Source: Flavobacteriaceae bacterium LSUCC0859 (lineage in GTDB: Bacteria > Bacteroidota > Bacteroidia > Flavobacteriales > Flavobacteriaceae). From it: a DNA stretch of 64,000 nt. The stretch is taken from positions 111,290 to 175,289 of the forward strand of contig JAKOGP010000006.1 of assembly GCA_022239325.1 (NCBI GenBank). The letters run 5' to 3'. The position numbers and the translations under genes are program-made. Positions 9,494-18,669 of this stretch are shown piece after piece. The notes under the pieces were generated by a model. The model did no database searches. It saw only the letters and a program-made list of their open reading frames with translations, and was not told the origin of the DNA. The stretch's first letter is position 1. Every line of letters begins with the position of its first letter.

Positions 9494-9533
9494 CAAATAT
9501 ACTAAAATTTATTATGCATGCATAGTATATTTG
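9494..9533 (-). promoter_or_regulatory. marR-operon promoter within an 11-bp inverted repeat (candidate operator)
   Basis: caaatatacta at 9494-9504 and tagtatatttg at 9523-9533 are perfect inverted repeats separated by 18 bases. Read on the minus strand, the first arm contains TATATTTG (9501-9494), an exact Bacteroidota -7 element about 20 bases from the marR TTG start. A self-complementary atgcatgcat (9514-9523) lies inside the spacer. No good TTG -33 match was found. Overlap of a symmetrical site with the -7 box is the usual arrangement for repression by a dimeric MarR protein. Confidence 0.6.
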
Positions 9534-9545
9534 AAAAAAATGCCC

Positions 9546-9573
9546 ATAAAAAAAGCCCAGAATGTACTGGGCT
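9546..9573 (-). terminator. intrinsic terminator after the acyl-CoA ligase gene
   Basis: Stem agcccag (9554-9560) / ctgggct (9567-9573) with a 6-base loop, followed on the minus strand by seven T. It lies ~130 bases beyond the ligase stop and before the marR promoter, so ligase and operon are separate transcription units. The bases between 9574 and 9705 hold no recognisable gene. Confidence 0.75.
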
Positions 9574-9705
9574 ATTCTTTTGCTAAATTGTTTTTTGACT
9601 GGTTATTAACTAAGCTTTTACCTTAAAGTAAATTTGTCTCTACAAAAATCTAAGAAGCTTCCTGCCTCCGGTTAGTAGCTTTAAATAAAACAGAGGCCTA
9701 ACATA

Positions 9706-11475
9706 CTAGGGTCTGTAGATATTCTCATATAAATCTTTATAGCGTTCTTTGACAATTTTTCTTCTCAGTTTCATGGTGGGGGTTAGGTGTCCAGCCTCTA
9801 TACTCCACACATCTGGAGTGAGTCTGAATTGCTTTACCTTCTCCCATTTTGCAAAATGGGCATTGGCTTCATCTACTTCTCGCTGTATTCTCTCTATTAC
9901 ACGCTCATTGTTAATAAGAGATACCTGATCTCCCACATCTATTCCTTTTTTAAATGCCCATTCACGCACAAATTCAAAGTTGGGTTGTAGAAGAGCTGCA
10001 GGCATTTTTTCACCTTCACCCACCACCATCACTTGCTCTATAAATCTGGATTGTTTAAAACGATTTTCTAGTAGTTGGGGTGCTACATATTTCCCGCCAG
10101 AGGTTTTGAACATCTCTTTTTTACGGTCTGTAATTTTAAGAAAACCGTCGGCGTCTATTTCTCCAATATCACCGGTATGAAAATATCCATCTTTAAGAAC
10201 CTCTGCAGATTTCTCTGGATCTTTGTAATAACCCATCATTACCTGAGGGCCTTTGACGCAAATTTCTCCGTCTGAGGCAATTTTAACTTCGGTTTCTGCA
10301 ATGAGTTTTCCAACGGTACCAATTCTAAAGTTCCCGTCTCTCATGTCGTTCACAGAAACTACTGGCGAGGTTTCGGTGAGTCCGTAACCTTCCATAACTC
10401 CCATGCCTGCCGCATTAAAAATTTTAGCCAACCTAGGCTGTAGTGCAGCACTTCCAGAGGCTATTAGGGATAGGTTTCCCCCCAAAGCTTCTTTCCATTT
10501 GCTAAAAATGAGTTTCCTGTCCAGGGCTAATTTTTTTTCATACCACCATCCATTTTCTCCGTAGGGGGCGTAATCTAATCCCACCTCTACAGCCCAGAAA
10601 AAAATCATTTTTTTAAGACCTGTAAGGGCAGTACCCTTTGCGATAATACTATCATATACCTTTTCTAGTAATCTAGGTACCGCTGTCATCACATTGGGTT
10701 GGTGCTCTTTGAGGTTGTCTGAGATTTTTTCCATACTCTCTGCAAAGTAAATACTCACTCCTATATATTGGTAGAGATACATAATCACTCGCTCATAAAT
10801 ATGACAGACAGGTAGGAAGCTCAGGGCTTTTGCTTTTCCACTCTCCAAGGGTAATCGTGCAGACGCATATAGAGTGTTACTTACTATATTATGGTGACTT
10901 AACATAACCCCTTTGGGTTTTCCCGTAGTTCCTGAGGTATAAATAATAGTGGCTAAATCTTCAGGTTTTACAGCGGCTTTTGCAGCCTCTACCTGGGGCA
11001 TATTGTCTGCATCGGCCCCAAGGGCCAAGACTTCTGTCCAATGTTTAACTCCTTCTATTTGATCAAAGCTATACACTTCCTTAAGCTTGGTTTGGTCTTG
11101 AATAGCGCGTACCTTGGCCAGTACAGTTTCACAGGAAACAAAGCAATGAGTGGCCTCAGAATGGTTTAAGACATATTGATAGTCCTCCTCTGAAATGGTG
11201 GGATATATGGGTACATTTTGGGCGCCAATCTGTAGTACACCAATATCCATAATATTCCACTCTGTTCTGTTGGTGAGGGAAATCACAGCAATTTTATCAT
11301 TGGCTTTCACTCCTAATTGGAGTAAGCCCCTACTAATGGCGTTGGCTTGGTCTATATATTCTTGGGTAGAAGTAGCTACCCAAGCACCATTCTGTTTGGT
11401 CACAAGGGCTTTTTCTAAAGGATAGTGCTCCAACTGATAGGCAGGAAAATCAAAAAGTCTAGTAATCTCTTTCAT
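9706..11475 (-). CDS. AMP-dependent long-chain fatty acid--CoA ligase
   Basis: A 589-residue ANL-superfamily adenylate-forming enzyme that activates fatty acids to acyl-CoA via acyl-AMP. The ATP-binding P-loop motif TIIYTSGTTGKPKG is at 177-190. The A5-type motif EGYGLTETSP and the hinge region YFHTGDIGEIDADGFLKITD, with RKKEMFKTSGGK following, are all present. Length fits the bacterial long-chain ligases (~590-600). There is no signal peptide; it is probably peripheral to the inner membrane. It feeds the adjacent marR-fadB-fadA-acd operon but has its own terminator. Confidence 0.9.
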   Translation of the reverse strand: MKEITRLFDFPAYQLEHYPLEKALVTKQNGAWVATSTQEYIDQANAISRGLLQLGVKANDKIAVISLTNRTEWNIMDIGVLQIGAQNVPIYPTISEEDYQYVLNHSEATHCFVSCETVLAKVRAIQDQTKLKEVYSFDQIEGVKHWTEVLALGADADNMPQVEAAKAAVKPEDLATIIYTSGTTGKPKGVMLSHHNIVSNTLYASARLPLESGKAKALSFLPVCHIYERVIMYLYQYIGVSIYFAESMEKISDNLKEHQPNVMTAVPRLLEKVYDSIIAKGTALTGLKKMIFFWAVEVGLDYAPYGENGWWYEKKLALDRKLIFSKWKEALGGNLSLIASGSAALQPRLAKIFNAAGMGVMEGYGLTETSPVVSVNDMRDGNFRIGTVGKLIAETEVKIASDGEICVKGPQVMMGYYKDPEKSAEVLKDGYFHTGDIGEIDADGFLKITDRKKEMFKTSGGKYVAPQLLENRFKQSRFIEQVMVVGEGEKMPAALLQPNFEFVREWAFKKGIDVGDQVSLINNERVIERIQREVDEANAHFAKWEKVKQFRLTPDVWSIEAGHLTPTMKLRRKIVKERYKDLYENIYRP

Positions 11476-11581
11476 CTATTTTTTTTTGTGTTGTGAAAAT
11501 TAATGAAAGAAAGTGGTATTTAAAAATAGGTCTGCTAAAAAACATACCTAAAAATTAAAAAATGAATAAAATATATCGATT

Positions 11582-14500
11582 TTATTGGTTATTCTTTTCC
11601 AAAATCCAGTCTCTGGCATTTACAAAGGCTTGCAGCCATGGGGACACCTCATGTTCTGTATGTGCTGGGTAATGGGCCCAGTTCCAAGGAAAAATAGAGC
11701 GTTCTATATGGGGCATGGTCACTAAATGCCTACCGCAATCACTGGCCAACATAGCCGTATTGTAGTCACTTCCATTCGGGTTGGCTGGATAGTCTTCGTA
11801 TCCATAGGTTCCCACAATCTGATAATACTCCCTTGAAAGAGGGAGTTGGAACTTCCCTTCTCCATGTGAAATCCATACCCCTAAGCTAGCCCCTTCTAGG
11901 TTGGATAGCATTACAGAATGGTTAGGGGCAATGGTTACAGAGGTAAAATTGCTTTCGTGTTTGCCAGAGTTGTTGTAGGTCATTTTACCATGAGTATGGT
12001 GCTTGGGATTAATGAGTTCTAATTCCATAAACAACTGGCAGCCATTACAAATCCCAATAGAAAGGGTGTCTGGTCTGGCAAAGAAATTGGCAATAGCTGT
12101 TCTTGCGTTTTCGTTGTATTTAATGGCACCAGCCCATCCCTTTGCAGAACCTAAGACGTCAGAGTTAGAGAATCCGCCTACGGCGCCAATAAATTGAATG
12201 TCCTCCAAGTTTTCACGTCCACTCATGAGATCTGTCATATGAATGTCTTTCACGTCAAAACCAGCTAGGTACATAGCATTGGCCATTTCTCTTTCTGAAT
12301 TACTGCCTTTTTCTCTAAGAATTGCGGCTTTGGGTCTGGCGGTTGCTGTTTTTGGTAGCTTGCCTGTAAAATGCGTTGGAAACTGATAGCTCAAAGGCTG
12401 ATGCTTATAATTTTCAAAACGAGCCTCTGCTAGGTTTTGAGCCGTTTGTTTGGCATCTAATAGCGATGAAGTTCGAGTCCAGGTATCTCTAAGAACGGGT
12501 ATGGGAAGACCTATCTGAACGCTTCCATTTTTAATATGGAGCACGTCCTGGCTTTGGACCTTTCCTATTTGGGCATAAGCAACTCCTGCTTGGTCTAGGA
12601 TAGAAGTGTTGGCGTTTGCGGCTAATTGGATTACCACTCCTGTGTTTTCTGCAAATAAAAGTTTAATAGTATCTGTTTCTCCAAGCGTACTTAGGTCTAG
12701 CTCTGCACCCAAATCCAAGTCTGCAAAGCACATTTCTAGCAGGGTGGTAATAAGCCCTCCAGAGCCTATGTCATGACCAGCTACAATATCTCCAGCCACA
12801 ATCATTTCTTGAATGGCGTTAAATGACTTCACTACAAAAGCCGCGTCTTTCACATCTGAAGCCTGGTCTCCCACAGCGTTCAAGGTTTGGGCCAATGAAG
12901 ACCCTCCCAATTGAAACTGATCTTGTGAAAAATTAATATAGTACAAGTCTCCTCCATCTTTTTGAAGTACGGGCTCTATGACTTTTTTAATGTCGTTACA
13001 ATGGCCTACGGCAGAAATAATCACCGTTCCTGGCGCCACCACATCTCCTTCGGGGTAACGCTGTTTCATGGACAAAGAATCTTTACCGGTAGGGATATTA
13101 ATACCTAGGTCTATCGCGAAATCCGACACGGCCTGAACGGCTTCATACAAACGAGCGTCTTCCCCTTCATTGTTACAGGGCCACATCCAGTTAGCAGATA
13201 GAGACACTGCTTTAATTCCTCCTTCTAGTGGGGCCCAAACTAAGTTGGTCAAGGCCTCTGTAATGGCATTTCTACTTCCTGCTGCAGGGCTTATAAGTGC
13301 TGCTGCTGGGCTGTGTCCCATGGCTGTGGCCACACCCTGTTTTCCTTTAAAGTCCAAGGCCATTACCCCACAGTTATTCAAAGGCAACTGCAGAGGTCCA
13401 GCGCATTGTTGTTTGGCTACTTTACCTCCCACACAACGGTCTACCTTGTTGGTGAGCCAGTCTTTAGAAGCTACAGCCTCTAATTGTAAGACCTGGTCTA
13501 GGTACTCTTGAAATTTCTCTAGGGTATAGACAGGGGCATGATAGGGTCTCACTACTGTTTGGTCTGCCATGATGGTCTTAGGTGCACTGCCAAACATATC
13601 TTCTAAGGCTAGATCCATAGGACGTTCTCCTGTGGTTTTGGAGATAAATGAAAATCGCTGGTCTCCACTTACTGTCCCAACCTGGTACATAGGTGCTCTT
13701 TCCCGATCTGCAATATCTTGGAGTAGTTTTACGTCTTCTTTTCCAATGACCAGTCCCATTCTCTCCTGAGATTCATTGCCTATGATTTCTTTAGCAGAAA
13801 GGGTAGGGTCTCCAACAGGTAGGGCGTCTAAGTCTATATGACCCCCAGTTTCTTCTACAAGTTCAGACAAACAATTCAAGTGGCCACCAGCTCCGTGGTC
13901 ATGAATAGAGACAATGGGGTTGTGCTCAGATTCTACCATGCCTCTAATGGCGTTGGCCGCTCTTTTTTGCATCTCTGGATTGGACCTCTGAATGGCATTG
14001 AGTTCTATTACAGAACCAAAAGCGCCGGTGTCTGCACTAGAAACAGCTGCACCGCCCATTCCAATTCTATAATTATCACCACCCAGAATTACTATTTGGT
14101 CTCCTGTTTTTGGAGTTTCTTTAATGGCTTGGTCTGCCTTACCATAGCCTACACCACCGGCCTGCATTATGACTTTGTCATAGCCTAAGCGTCTACCGTC
14201 TTCTTGGTGTTCAAAGGTAAGTACAGAACCGTTAATGAGGGGTTGTCCAAATTTATTTCCAAAATCTGAAGCGCCATTAGAGGCTTTGATTAAAATATCT
14301 ATGGGGTTCTGATACAACCAGGGGCGCTCGGGCATGCTGGGAGTAAACCCTTTATCTTGGTGTATTCTAGAGTAGGGGGTCATATAGACCGCAGTACCTG
14401 CGAGAGGTAAAGAACCTTTTCCACCCGCCAATCGGTCTCTAATCTCCCCGCCGGAACCAGTGGCAGCTCCGTTAAAAGGCTCTACGGTGGTGGGGAAGTT

Positions 14501-15247
14501 ATGGGTTTCTGCTTTTAAAGACAATACAGACTGCATGTCAGACTCTTTGTAATAGCTGGCTATGTCTGCCCGTTGTGGTGCAAACTGAGTAATTTTTGGA
14601 CCTTTTACAAAGGCTACATTGTCTTTGTATGCGGAGACTACCGTGTTGGGATGTGTGGCAGTAGTTTTTTTGATAAGTTTAAATAGGGAGCTAGGCATGG
14701 TTTGGCCGTTAATTACAAAATCTCCGTTAAAGATTTTATGTCGGCAATGCTCAGAATTTACCTGGCTAAAGCCAAATACTTCTGCGTCTGTAAGTTTTCT
14801 GCCTATTTTTTGGGCAACTCTTTCCAAATACTGCACCTCTTCCTCAGAGAGCGCCAATCCCTCTTTTTGGTTATACGCTCCTATGTCTTCAATCTCTAAA
14901 ATGGCTTCTGCCTGTGTTGCCACAGTAAAAATATCTTGATGTAACTGGGCGTAGTGCGCAGATAGCATGGGATCAAAATTCGCGGCTTCTTTTTGGCTGG
15001 CTGTAAATTCTTCTATTCTTATAATTCCTGAGATTCCCATATTCTGAGTAATTTCAGTCGCATTGGTACTCCAGGGGGTAATCATTGCGGCTCTGGGACC
15101 AATAAAAAAGGCGTCTATAGACGCCGCTTCTATTTTTGGAGCGCCTCCAAAAAGCCAAGAGAGCTTTTCAATAGCTTCTGTTGAAAAATCTGAGGAAGAC
15201 TGAACAGCGAAAACTGTAGCGGTAGCACTACCAAAAAAATGAATCAT
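11582..15247 (-). CDS. purL: phosphoribosylformylglycinamidine synthase
   Basis: A 1221-residue single-chain FGAM synthase, which converts FGAR plus glutamine and ATP to FGAM in de novo purine synthesis. It has the large-type layout: an N-terminal PurS-like part; two AIRS-type ATP-binding halves (HNFPTTVEPFNGAATGSGGE in the first, GKDSLSMKQRY in the second); and a C-terminal class I glutaminase with nucleophile C1067 in GICNGCQ and the H1180/E1182 pair in PHIERS. It is slightly shorter than the ~1295-residue E. coli enzyme. Its promoter lies in the repeat-rich spacer before it. Confidence 0.96.
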   Translation of the reverse strand: MIHFFGSATATVFAVQSSSDFSTEAIEKLSWLFGGAPKIEAASIDAFFIGPRAAMITPWSTNATEITQNMGISGIIRIEEFTASQKEAANFDPMLSAHYAQLHQDIFTVATQAEAILEIEDIGAYNQKEGLALSEEEVQYLERVAQKIGRKLTDAEVFGFSQVNSEHCRHKIFNGDFVINGQTMPSSLFKLIKKTTATHPNTVVSAYKDNVAFVKGPKITQFAPQRADIASYYKESDMQSVLSLKAETHNFPTTVEPFNGAATGSGGEIRDRLAGGKGSLPLAGTAVYMTPYSRIHQDKGFTPSMPERPWLYQNPIDILIKASNGASDFGNKFGQPLINGSVLTFEHQEDGRRLGYDKVIMQAGGVGYGKADQAIKETPKTGDQIVILGGDNYRIGMGGAAVSSADTGAFGSVIELNAIQRSNPEMQKRAANAIRGMVESEHNPIVSIHDHGAGGHLNCLSELVEETGGHIDLDALPVGDPTLSAKEIIGNESQERMGLVIGKEDVKLLQDIADRERAPMYQVGTVSGDQRFSFISKTTGERPMDLALEDMFGSAPKTIMADQTVVRPYHAPVYTLEKFQEYLDQVLQLEAVASKDWLTNKVDRCVGGKVAKQQCAGPLQLPLNNCGVMALDFKGKQGVATAMGHSPAAALISPAAGSRNAITEALTNLVWAPLEGGIKAVSLSANWMWPCNNEGEDARLYEAVQAVSDFAIDLGINIPTGKDSLSMKQRYPEGDVVAPGTVIISAVGHCNDIKKVIEPVLQKDGGDLYYINFSQDQFQLGGSSLAQTLNAVGDQASDVKDAAFVVKSFNAIQEMIVAGDIVAGHDIGSGGLITTLLEMCFADLDLGAELDLSTLGETDTIKLLFAENTGVVIQLAANANTSILDQAGVAYAQIGKVQSQDVLHIKNGSVQIGLPIPVLRDTWTRTSSLLDAKQTAQNLAEARFENYKHQPLSYQFPTHFTGKLPKTATARPKAAILREKGSNSEREMANAMYLAGFDVKDIHMTDLMSGRENLEDIQFIGAVGGFSNSDVLGSAKGWAGAIKYNENARTAIANFFARPDTLSIGICNGCQLFMELELINPKHHTHGKMTYNNSGKHESNFTSVTIAPNHSVMLSNLEGASLGVWISHGEGKFQLPLSREYYQIVGTYGYEDYPANPNGSDYNTAMLASDCGRHLVTMPHIERSIFPWNWAHYPAHTEHEVSPWLQAFVNARDWILEKNNQ

Positions 15248-15254
15248 CTGAGGT

Positions 15255-15414
15255 GAGATTATAAATAATAAAGTGCAAATTTAAGCTTTTATGTGCTAAA
15301 AACACACCCAGATTATAAACACTTATCAAGTGGTTTTGTTAAGAACCACGATAAGCTTATATGTGTAGAAATCCACCCAGATTATAAAAAATTATCTCGT
15401 GATTATTAAGAACC
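15255..15414. repeat. ~67-70-bp tandem repeat, about 2.5 copies, at the methyltransferase gene 3' end
   Basis: The block cacccagattataaa occurs at 15305 and 15374, ttaagaacc at 15339 and 15406, and a taagcttNtatgtg block at 15282 and 15352. The copies are therefore 67-70 bp apart, with a shorter diverged copy (gattataaa at 15257) at the left. The rightmost ttaagaacc contains the stop codon and last two codons of the RNA methyltransferase gene. The middle copy folds into a long hairpin: cttatc, aa bulge, gtggtt, 8-base loop, aaccac, gataag (15322-15355). Confidence 0.8.
15276..15283 (-). promoter_or_regulatory. purL promoter -7 element
   Basis: The minus strand reads TAAATTTG followed by CAC, an exact Bacteroidota TAnnTTTG box, 29 bases before the purL ATG. 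The -33 region reads GTGTGTTTTT, which is only a weak match. It sits inside a diverged copy of the local tandem repeat. Confidence 0.6.
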
Positions 15415-16623
15415 CTTTCGCTCCATCAGGGCAATATAAAAGCCATCATACCCACTTTTAGAAGCGTAAACTTTTTGTTCTTTTACCAAGCTAAAGTCTG
15501 CACCTGCTTCTGAATTTAAGAAATGTGCTAGTTGTTGGCTATTCTCTTGTGGCAAAATAGAACAAGTGGCGTAAACCATCTTACCACCGGCTTTGACCAT
15601 TTTAGAATAGTCTTGTAAAATTTGCTTTTGCGTAGCTGTTATCTTTTCTATGAAGCTTTCCTCTAGTTTCCATTTGGCGTCTGGATTTCTTCTCAAGACC
15701 CCTAAACCTGTACAGGGAGCGTCTATAAGCACTCGGTCTGCAGACCCATGTAATTTTTTAATGACCTTGGTACTGTCTATAGTTCTGGGTTCAATGTTAA
15801 AGGCACCGGCTCTTTTAGCCCTTCTTTGTAATTCTTTGAGTTTGTTGGCGTAGATGTCTAGAGCAATGAGTTGGCCTTTGTTTTCCATGGCGGCGGCCAA
15901 ATGAAGGGTTTTTCCTCCTGCACCTGCACAGCAATCTACTACACGTTGGCCTGGTTTTACATCCAAGGCCGCCGCCACCAATTGAGAAGAGGCGTCTTGT
16001 ACCTCAAACCAACCATTTTTAAAAGCTTCTGTTACAAATACATTGGCTCGCTGTTCTAATTGAAGCGCTAATGGGTGGCCTTTAATAACTTCTGTTGCTA
16101 TACCAGCTTCCTCTAAAGCGGCTTGTAGTTGCGCTTTGTTGGTCTTCAGGGTATTGGTTCTTAAAATCACACTTGCTTGCTCGTTAAGTGCTGCCAGCTC
16201 TTTGGTCCAAAGCTCTGTACCCAAGGCTTTTTCGCCTAGAATATCTAACCAATCGGGTACAGATTCTCTGTACTTTCTAATTTTTGAGAGTTCGTCAAAA
16301 CGGCCTTTAATTCGTCTTTCTGGTGTAGGTTCTAACTGTTTCCAGTCTGGAAGTTTTATGCCTTTTAACACGGCCCAAACCGCAAACATTCTAAACAATT
16401 TGGGTCTGGTATAAGGGGCTTTTATTTCTGCAATTTCGCTGTAAAGTCTTTTCCAACGCACCATGTCATAGGTGGTTTCTGCAATAAAACCTCTATCTCT
16501 GGCACCCCATCGCTTGTCAAATTTGAGTACTTTTTCTACAACTTTGTCTGCGTATTCACCTTCATTAAAAATGAATCCTAGCGCGTCTACAACGGCAAAA
16601 ACTAAATTTCTGTGCAGTTTCAT
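15406..16623 (-). CDS. RsmB/NOP family class I SAM-dependent RNA methyltransferase
   Basis: A 405-residue protein with an N-terminal NusB-like RNA-binding region and a C-terminal Rossmann methyltransferase domain. Motif I is VVDCCAGAGGKTLHLAA (SAM binding), motif IV is DAPCTGLGVLRRNPDAKW, and motif VI is VYATCSILPQEN. The DAPC and TCS cysteines are the two used by m5C RNA methyltransferases. It most likely makes a 5-methylcytosine in rRNA (RsmB-like). The exact target cannot be assigned because several RsmB/RsmF-like paralogs occur in the phylum. Its stop codon lies in the tandem repeat upstream of purL. Confidence 0.88.
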   Translation of the reverse strand: MKLHRNLVFAVVDALGFIFNEGEYADKVVEKVLKFDKRWGARDRGFIAETTYDMVRWKRLYSEIAEIKAPYTRPKLFRMFAVWAVLKGIKLPDWKQLEPTPERRIKGRFDELSKIRKYRESVPDWLDILGEKALGTELWTKELAALNEQASVILRTNTLKTNKAQLQAALEEAGIATEVIKGHPLALQLEQRANVFVTEAFKNGWFEVQDASSQLVAAALDVKPGQRVVDCCAGAGGKTLHLAAAMENKGQLIALDIYANKLKELQRRAKRAGAFNIEPRTIDSTKVIKKLHGSADRVLIDAPCTGLGVLRRNPDAKWKLEESFIEKITATQKQILQDYSKMVKAGGKMVYATCSILPQENSQQLAHFLNSEAGADFSLVKEQKVYASKSGYDGFYIALMERKGS

Positions 16624-16716
16624 GGGGTATTAATTTTGGGGGCAAAGGTATTGCTTTAAATACACTTTGTCATATTCACCCTCATTTAAATGGTATATTT
16701 GGTTAAAATATTACGC

Positions 16717-17754
16717 ATGAAACCACTTTTATCTCTTGGTGTAGCACTTCTATTGTTGTCTTGCCAGCCTAAAGAACCTTCAACTCCTGTATTTAAAGGA
16801 GTTAAAATAGACCCGATAGCCATGGATTCTCTTTCCATTAGAGCCATAGAACTTATGGAGGGTAATTTGGTTTTTGCAGCCAACTACAGTCGCTTTGGTA
16901 TGCTCCAAACTAGGGATATGACGGTTAAATCTAATGCGATTAAAGGCTTGGCTAAACCCTTGGAATTTAGAGCTGTGGCGCACACCAGCAGGGACTTTTT
17001 TATGCTGTCTGTAGAAAATCCAGCTATGCTCTACAAAACTGGAGATCAGGGTCAAATGGAACTGGTATATTCAGAGGAGGCAGATGGGGTATTCTATGAT
17101 GCTCTCACTTTTTTTGACAATCAGTATGGAATTGCAGTGGGTGACGCCGTTGGCGGATGCTTATCTCTATTGCGAACCACAGATGGTGGTCAAAACTGGA
17201 TTAAAATACCCTGTGAAGAATTGCCAGAAGGCATTGCAGACGAAGGGGCCTACGCAGCTTCTAATACCAATATTAAAACCATAGGAAGTGAGGCTTGGGT
17301 GGCCACCACAGCGGGTAATATGTATTATTCAGCAGATTTTGGTGCGCATTGGACCCGTTTCCAGACAGCGGTTCAAAATGAGAGTATAGAAGCCTATGGG
17401 GTGTATAGTATAGACTTTTGGAATGCCAAAGAGGGTATAGCCTATGGTGGGAGTTTTTTAAGCCCAGAGGATCAAAGCGCCAATATAGCGCTTACCTATG
17501 ACGGAGGAAAGCGTTGGGAACTCGTTGCACAGGGCGCCAACCCTGGCTATAAAAGCTGTGTGCAATATGTGCCGGGTACAAAAGGGCAGGGTATTGTAGC
17601 TATTGGTTTTACAGGTATATCGTATTCCTCAGATGGAGGTTTGCATTGGAAAACTCTTTCTGAGGAACCCTTTTACACCATTAGGTTTCAAGACACCCAC
17701 ACAGCTTACGCTGCAGGGAAAGGGAGAATAGCTAGATTGGAGTTTTATGAATAA
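16717..17754 (+). CDS. YCF48/BNR-repeat-type lipoprotein
   Basis: A 345-residue lipoprotein. The chosen start at 16717 gives MKPLLSLGVALLLLSC, a clean lipoprotein signal with the acylated Cys; an ATG 27 bases upstream would only add a hydrophilic extension. The rest is a beta-propeller-like protein with Asp-box repeats, such as RTTDGGQNWIKI, YYSADFGAHWTRF, LTYDGGKRWELV and YSSDGGLHWKTL. These match the photosystem II stability factor YCF48 / oxidoreductase-like family, used in Bacteroidota as secreted scaffolds. No enzymatic residues are recognisable, so the function is unknown. It is divergent from the RNA methyltransferase gene. Confidence 0.75.
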   Translation: MKPLLSLGVALLLLSCQPKEPSTPVFKGVKIDPIAMDSLSIRAIELMEGNLVFAANYSRFGMLQTRDMTVKSNAIKGLAKPLEFRAVAHTSRDFFMLSVENPAMLYKTGDQGQMELVYSEEADGVFYDALTFFDNQYGIAVGDAVGGCLSLLRTTDGGQNWIKIPCEELPEGIADEGAYAASNTNIKTIGSEAWVATTAGNMYYSADFGAHWTRFQTAVQNESIEAYGVYSIDFWNAKEGIAYGGSFLSPEDQSANIALTYDGGKRWELVAQGANPGYKSCVQYVPGTKGQGIVAIGFTGISYSSDGGLHWKTLSEEPFYTIRFQDTHTAYAAGKGRIARLEFYE

Positions 17755-17821
17755 CAAATAGGATTTTGGACAGAGATGTTTAATTACGCCCTTGCTTCTT
17801 TATTTTTCTTGTCTTTTTTTT

Positions 17822-18448
17822 TCATTCCTTACATTTTACAGTACATGAATCTTGTGAAAACCAATTTCCTCGAATGAGATTAATATAGTCTACCCCAGAG
17901 TCTCCACAAGCTGCAATAGCTAACTTACAATTATCATCGTAATTAGATGTTTTTTTCTTTTCATCATTTACCATGTCTATTACAAATTCTATAACGGGTT
18001 GCACCAACCACCAGTACTGTGGATTGCTATCTTGATCTGTCATATTAGTTTGGTAGTTTACTCCTTCAAAGGCTAGACTTTGGCTTGTGTATGCGTCAAA
18101 GGAAACGGTTTTATTTTTAAAAACTAGATTTTTTAAAGTTATGGACTCCTTTGCATTTTTGTTTTCAATAATCAGTTCATTGGCACCTGGATGGTATGTT
18201 ATCCGATAATTGAAATCGTATTCAATATGGTAATTGTAGTCAAATGAACCTGCTTTGAATTTTGAAATCACGCCATTTTTTTGGGGTATGTAGGAGTAAT
18301 CTCCAAAACTTAAAACCCCATCAGAGGCGTTTATCTGAGCTTGGTTGTAGCTTAAATTTTTACTGAGAATAGACTCATCAATATTATTTTCATTTTGACA
18401 CCCAAAAAAAATAAATGAAGCTAAAAATAAGTAAATAGAATTTTTCAT
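17822..18448 (-). CDS. hypothetical lipoprotein
   Basis: A 208-residue protein. The start at 18448 gives MKNSIYLFLASFIFFGC, a lipoprotein signal peptide with lipobox Cys; an in-frame ATG 30 bases upstream is less likely. The mature part is Asn/Tyr/Asp-rich and looks beta-stranded. It has a late Cys-containing tail (NCKLAIAACGD, SQDSCTVKCKE) that could form disulfides. No family is recognised. It is more AT-rich than its neighbours and flanked by non-conserved-looking spacer, so it may be a lineage-specific accessory gene. It converges with the YCF48-like gene. Confidence 0.65.
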   Translation of the reverse strand: MKNSIYLFLASFIFFGCQNENNIDESILSKNLSYNQAQINASDGVLSFGDYSYIPQKNGVISKFKAGSFDYNYHIEYDFNYRITYHPGANELIIENKNAKESITLKNLVFKNKTVSFDAYTSQSLAFEGVNYQTNMTDQDSNPQYWWLVQPVIEFVIDMVNDEKKKTSNYDDNCKLAIAACGDSGVDYINLIRGNWFSQDSCTVKCKE

Positions 18449-18669
18449 TTGGTTATATTTTAATATAAAAATCCTCAACTAAGAGAGAATTTTAATGATT
18501 AATATGACCAATATAAGACAGAAACAGGCAGTTGGTGCCTTAAATAGACTAAGGGTATAAAAAATCAGATTATTGGTAAATAAGAGAAGTATTATGCTGC
18601 TTATACCCTATGATTATGATTCTTTAGTTTAAAAAAGCTGCTGGACTTTTTAAAAACGATTGCTAAGAA

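Noticed and set aside
9574..9705. Plus-strand TAAATTTG at 9629-9636 as a promoter for a small gene
   Set aside because: No TTG at proper distance and no ORF or structured RNA behind it.
18552..18609. 9-bp inverted repeat as terminator
   Set aside because: Loop of 40 bases and no T-run on either strand.
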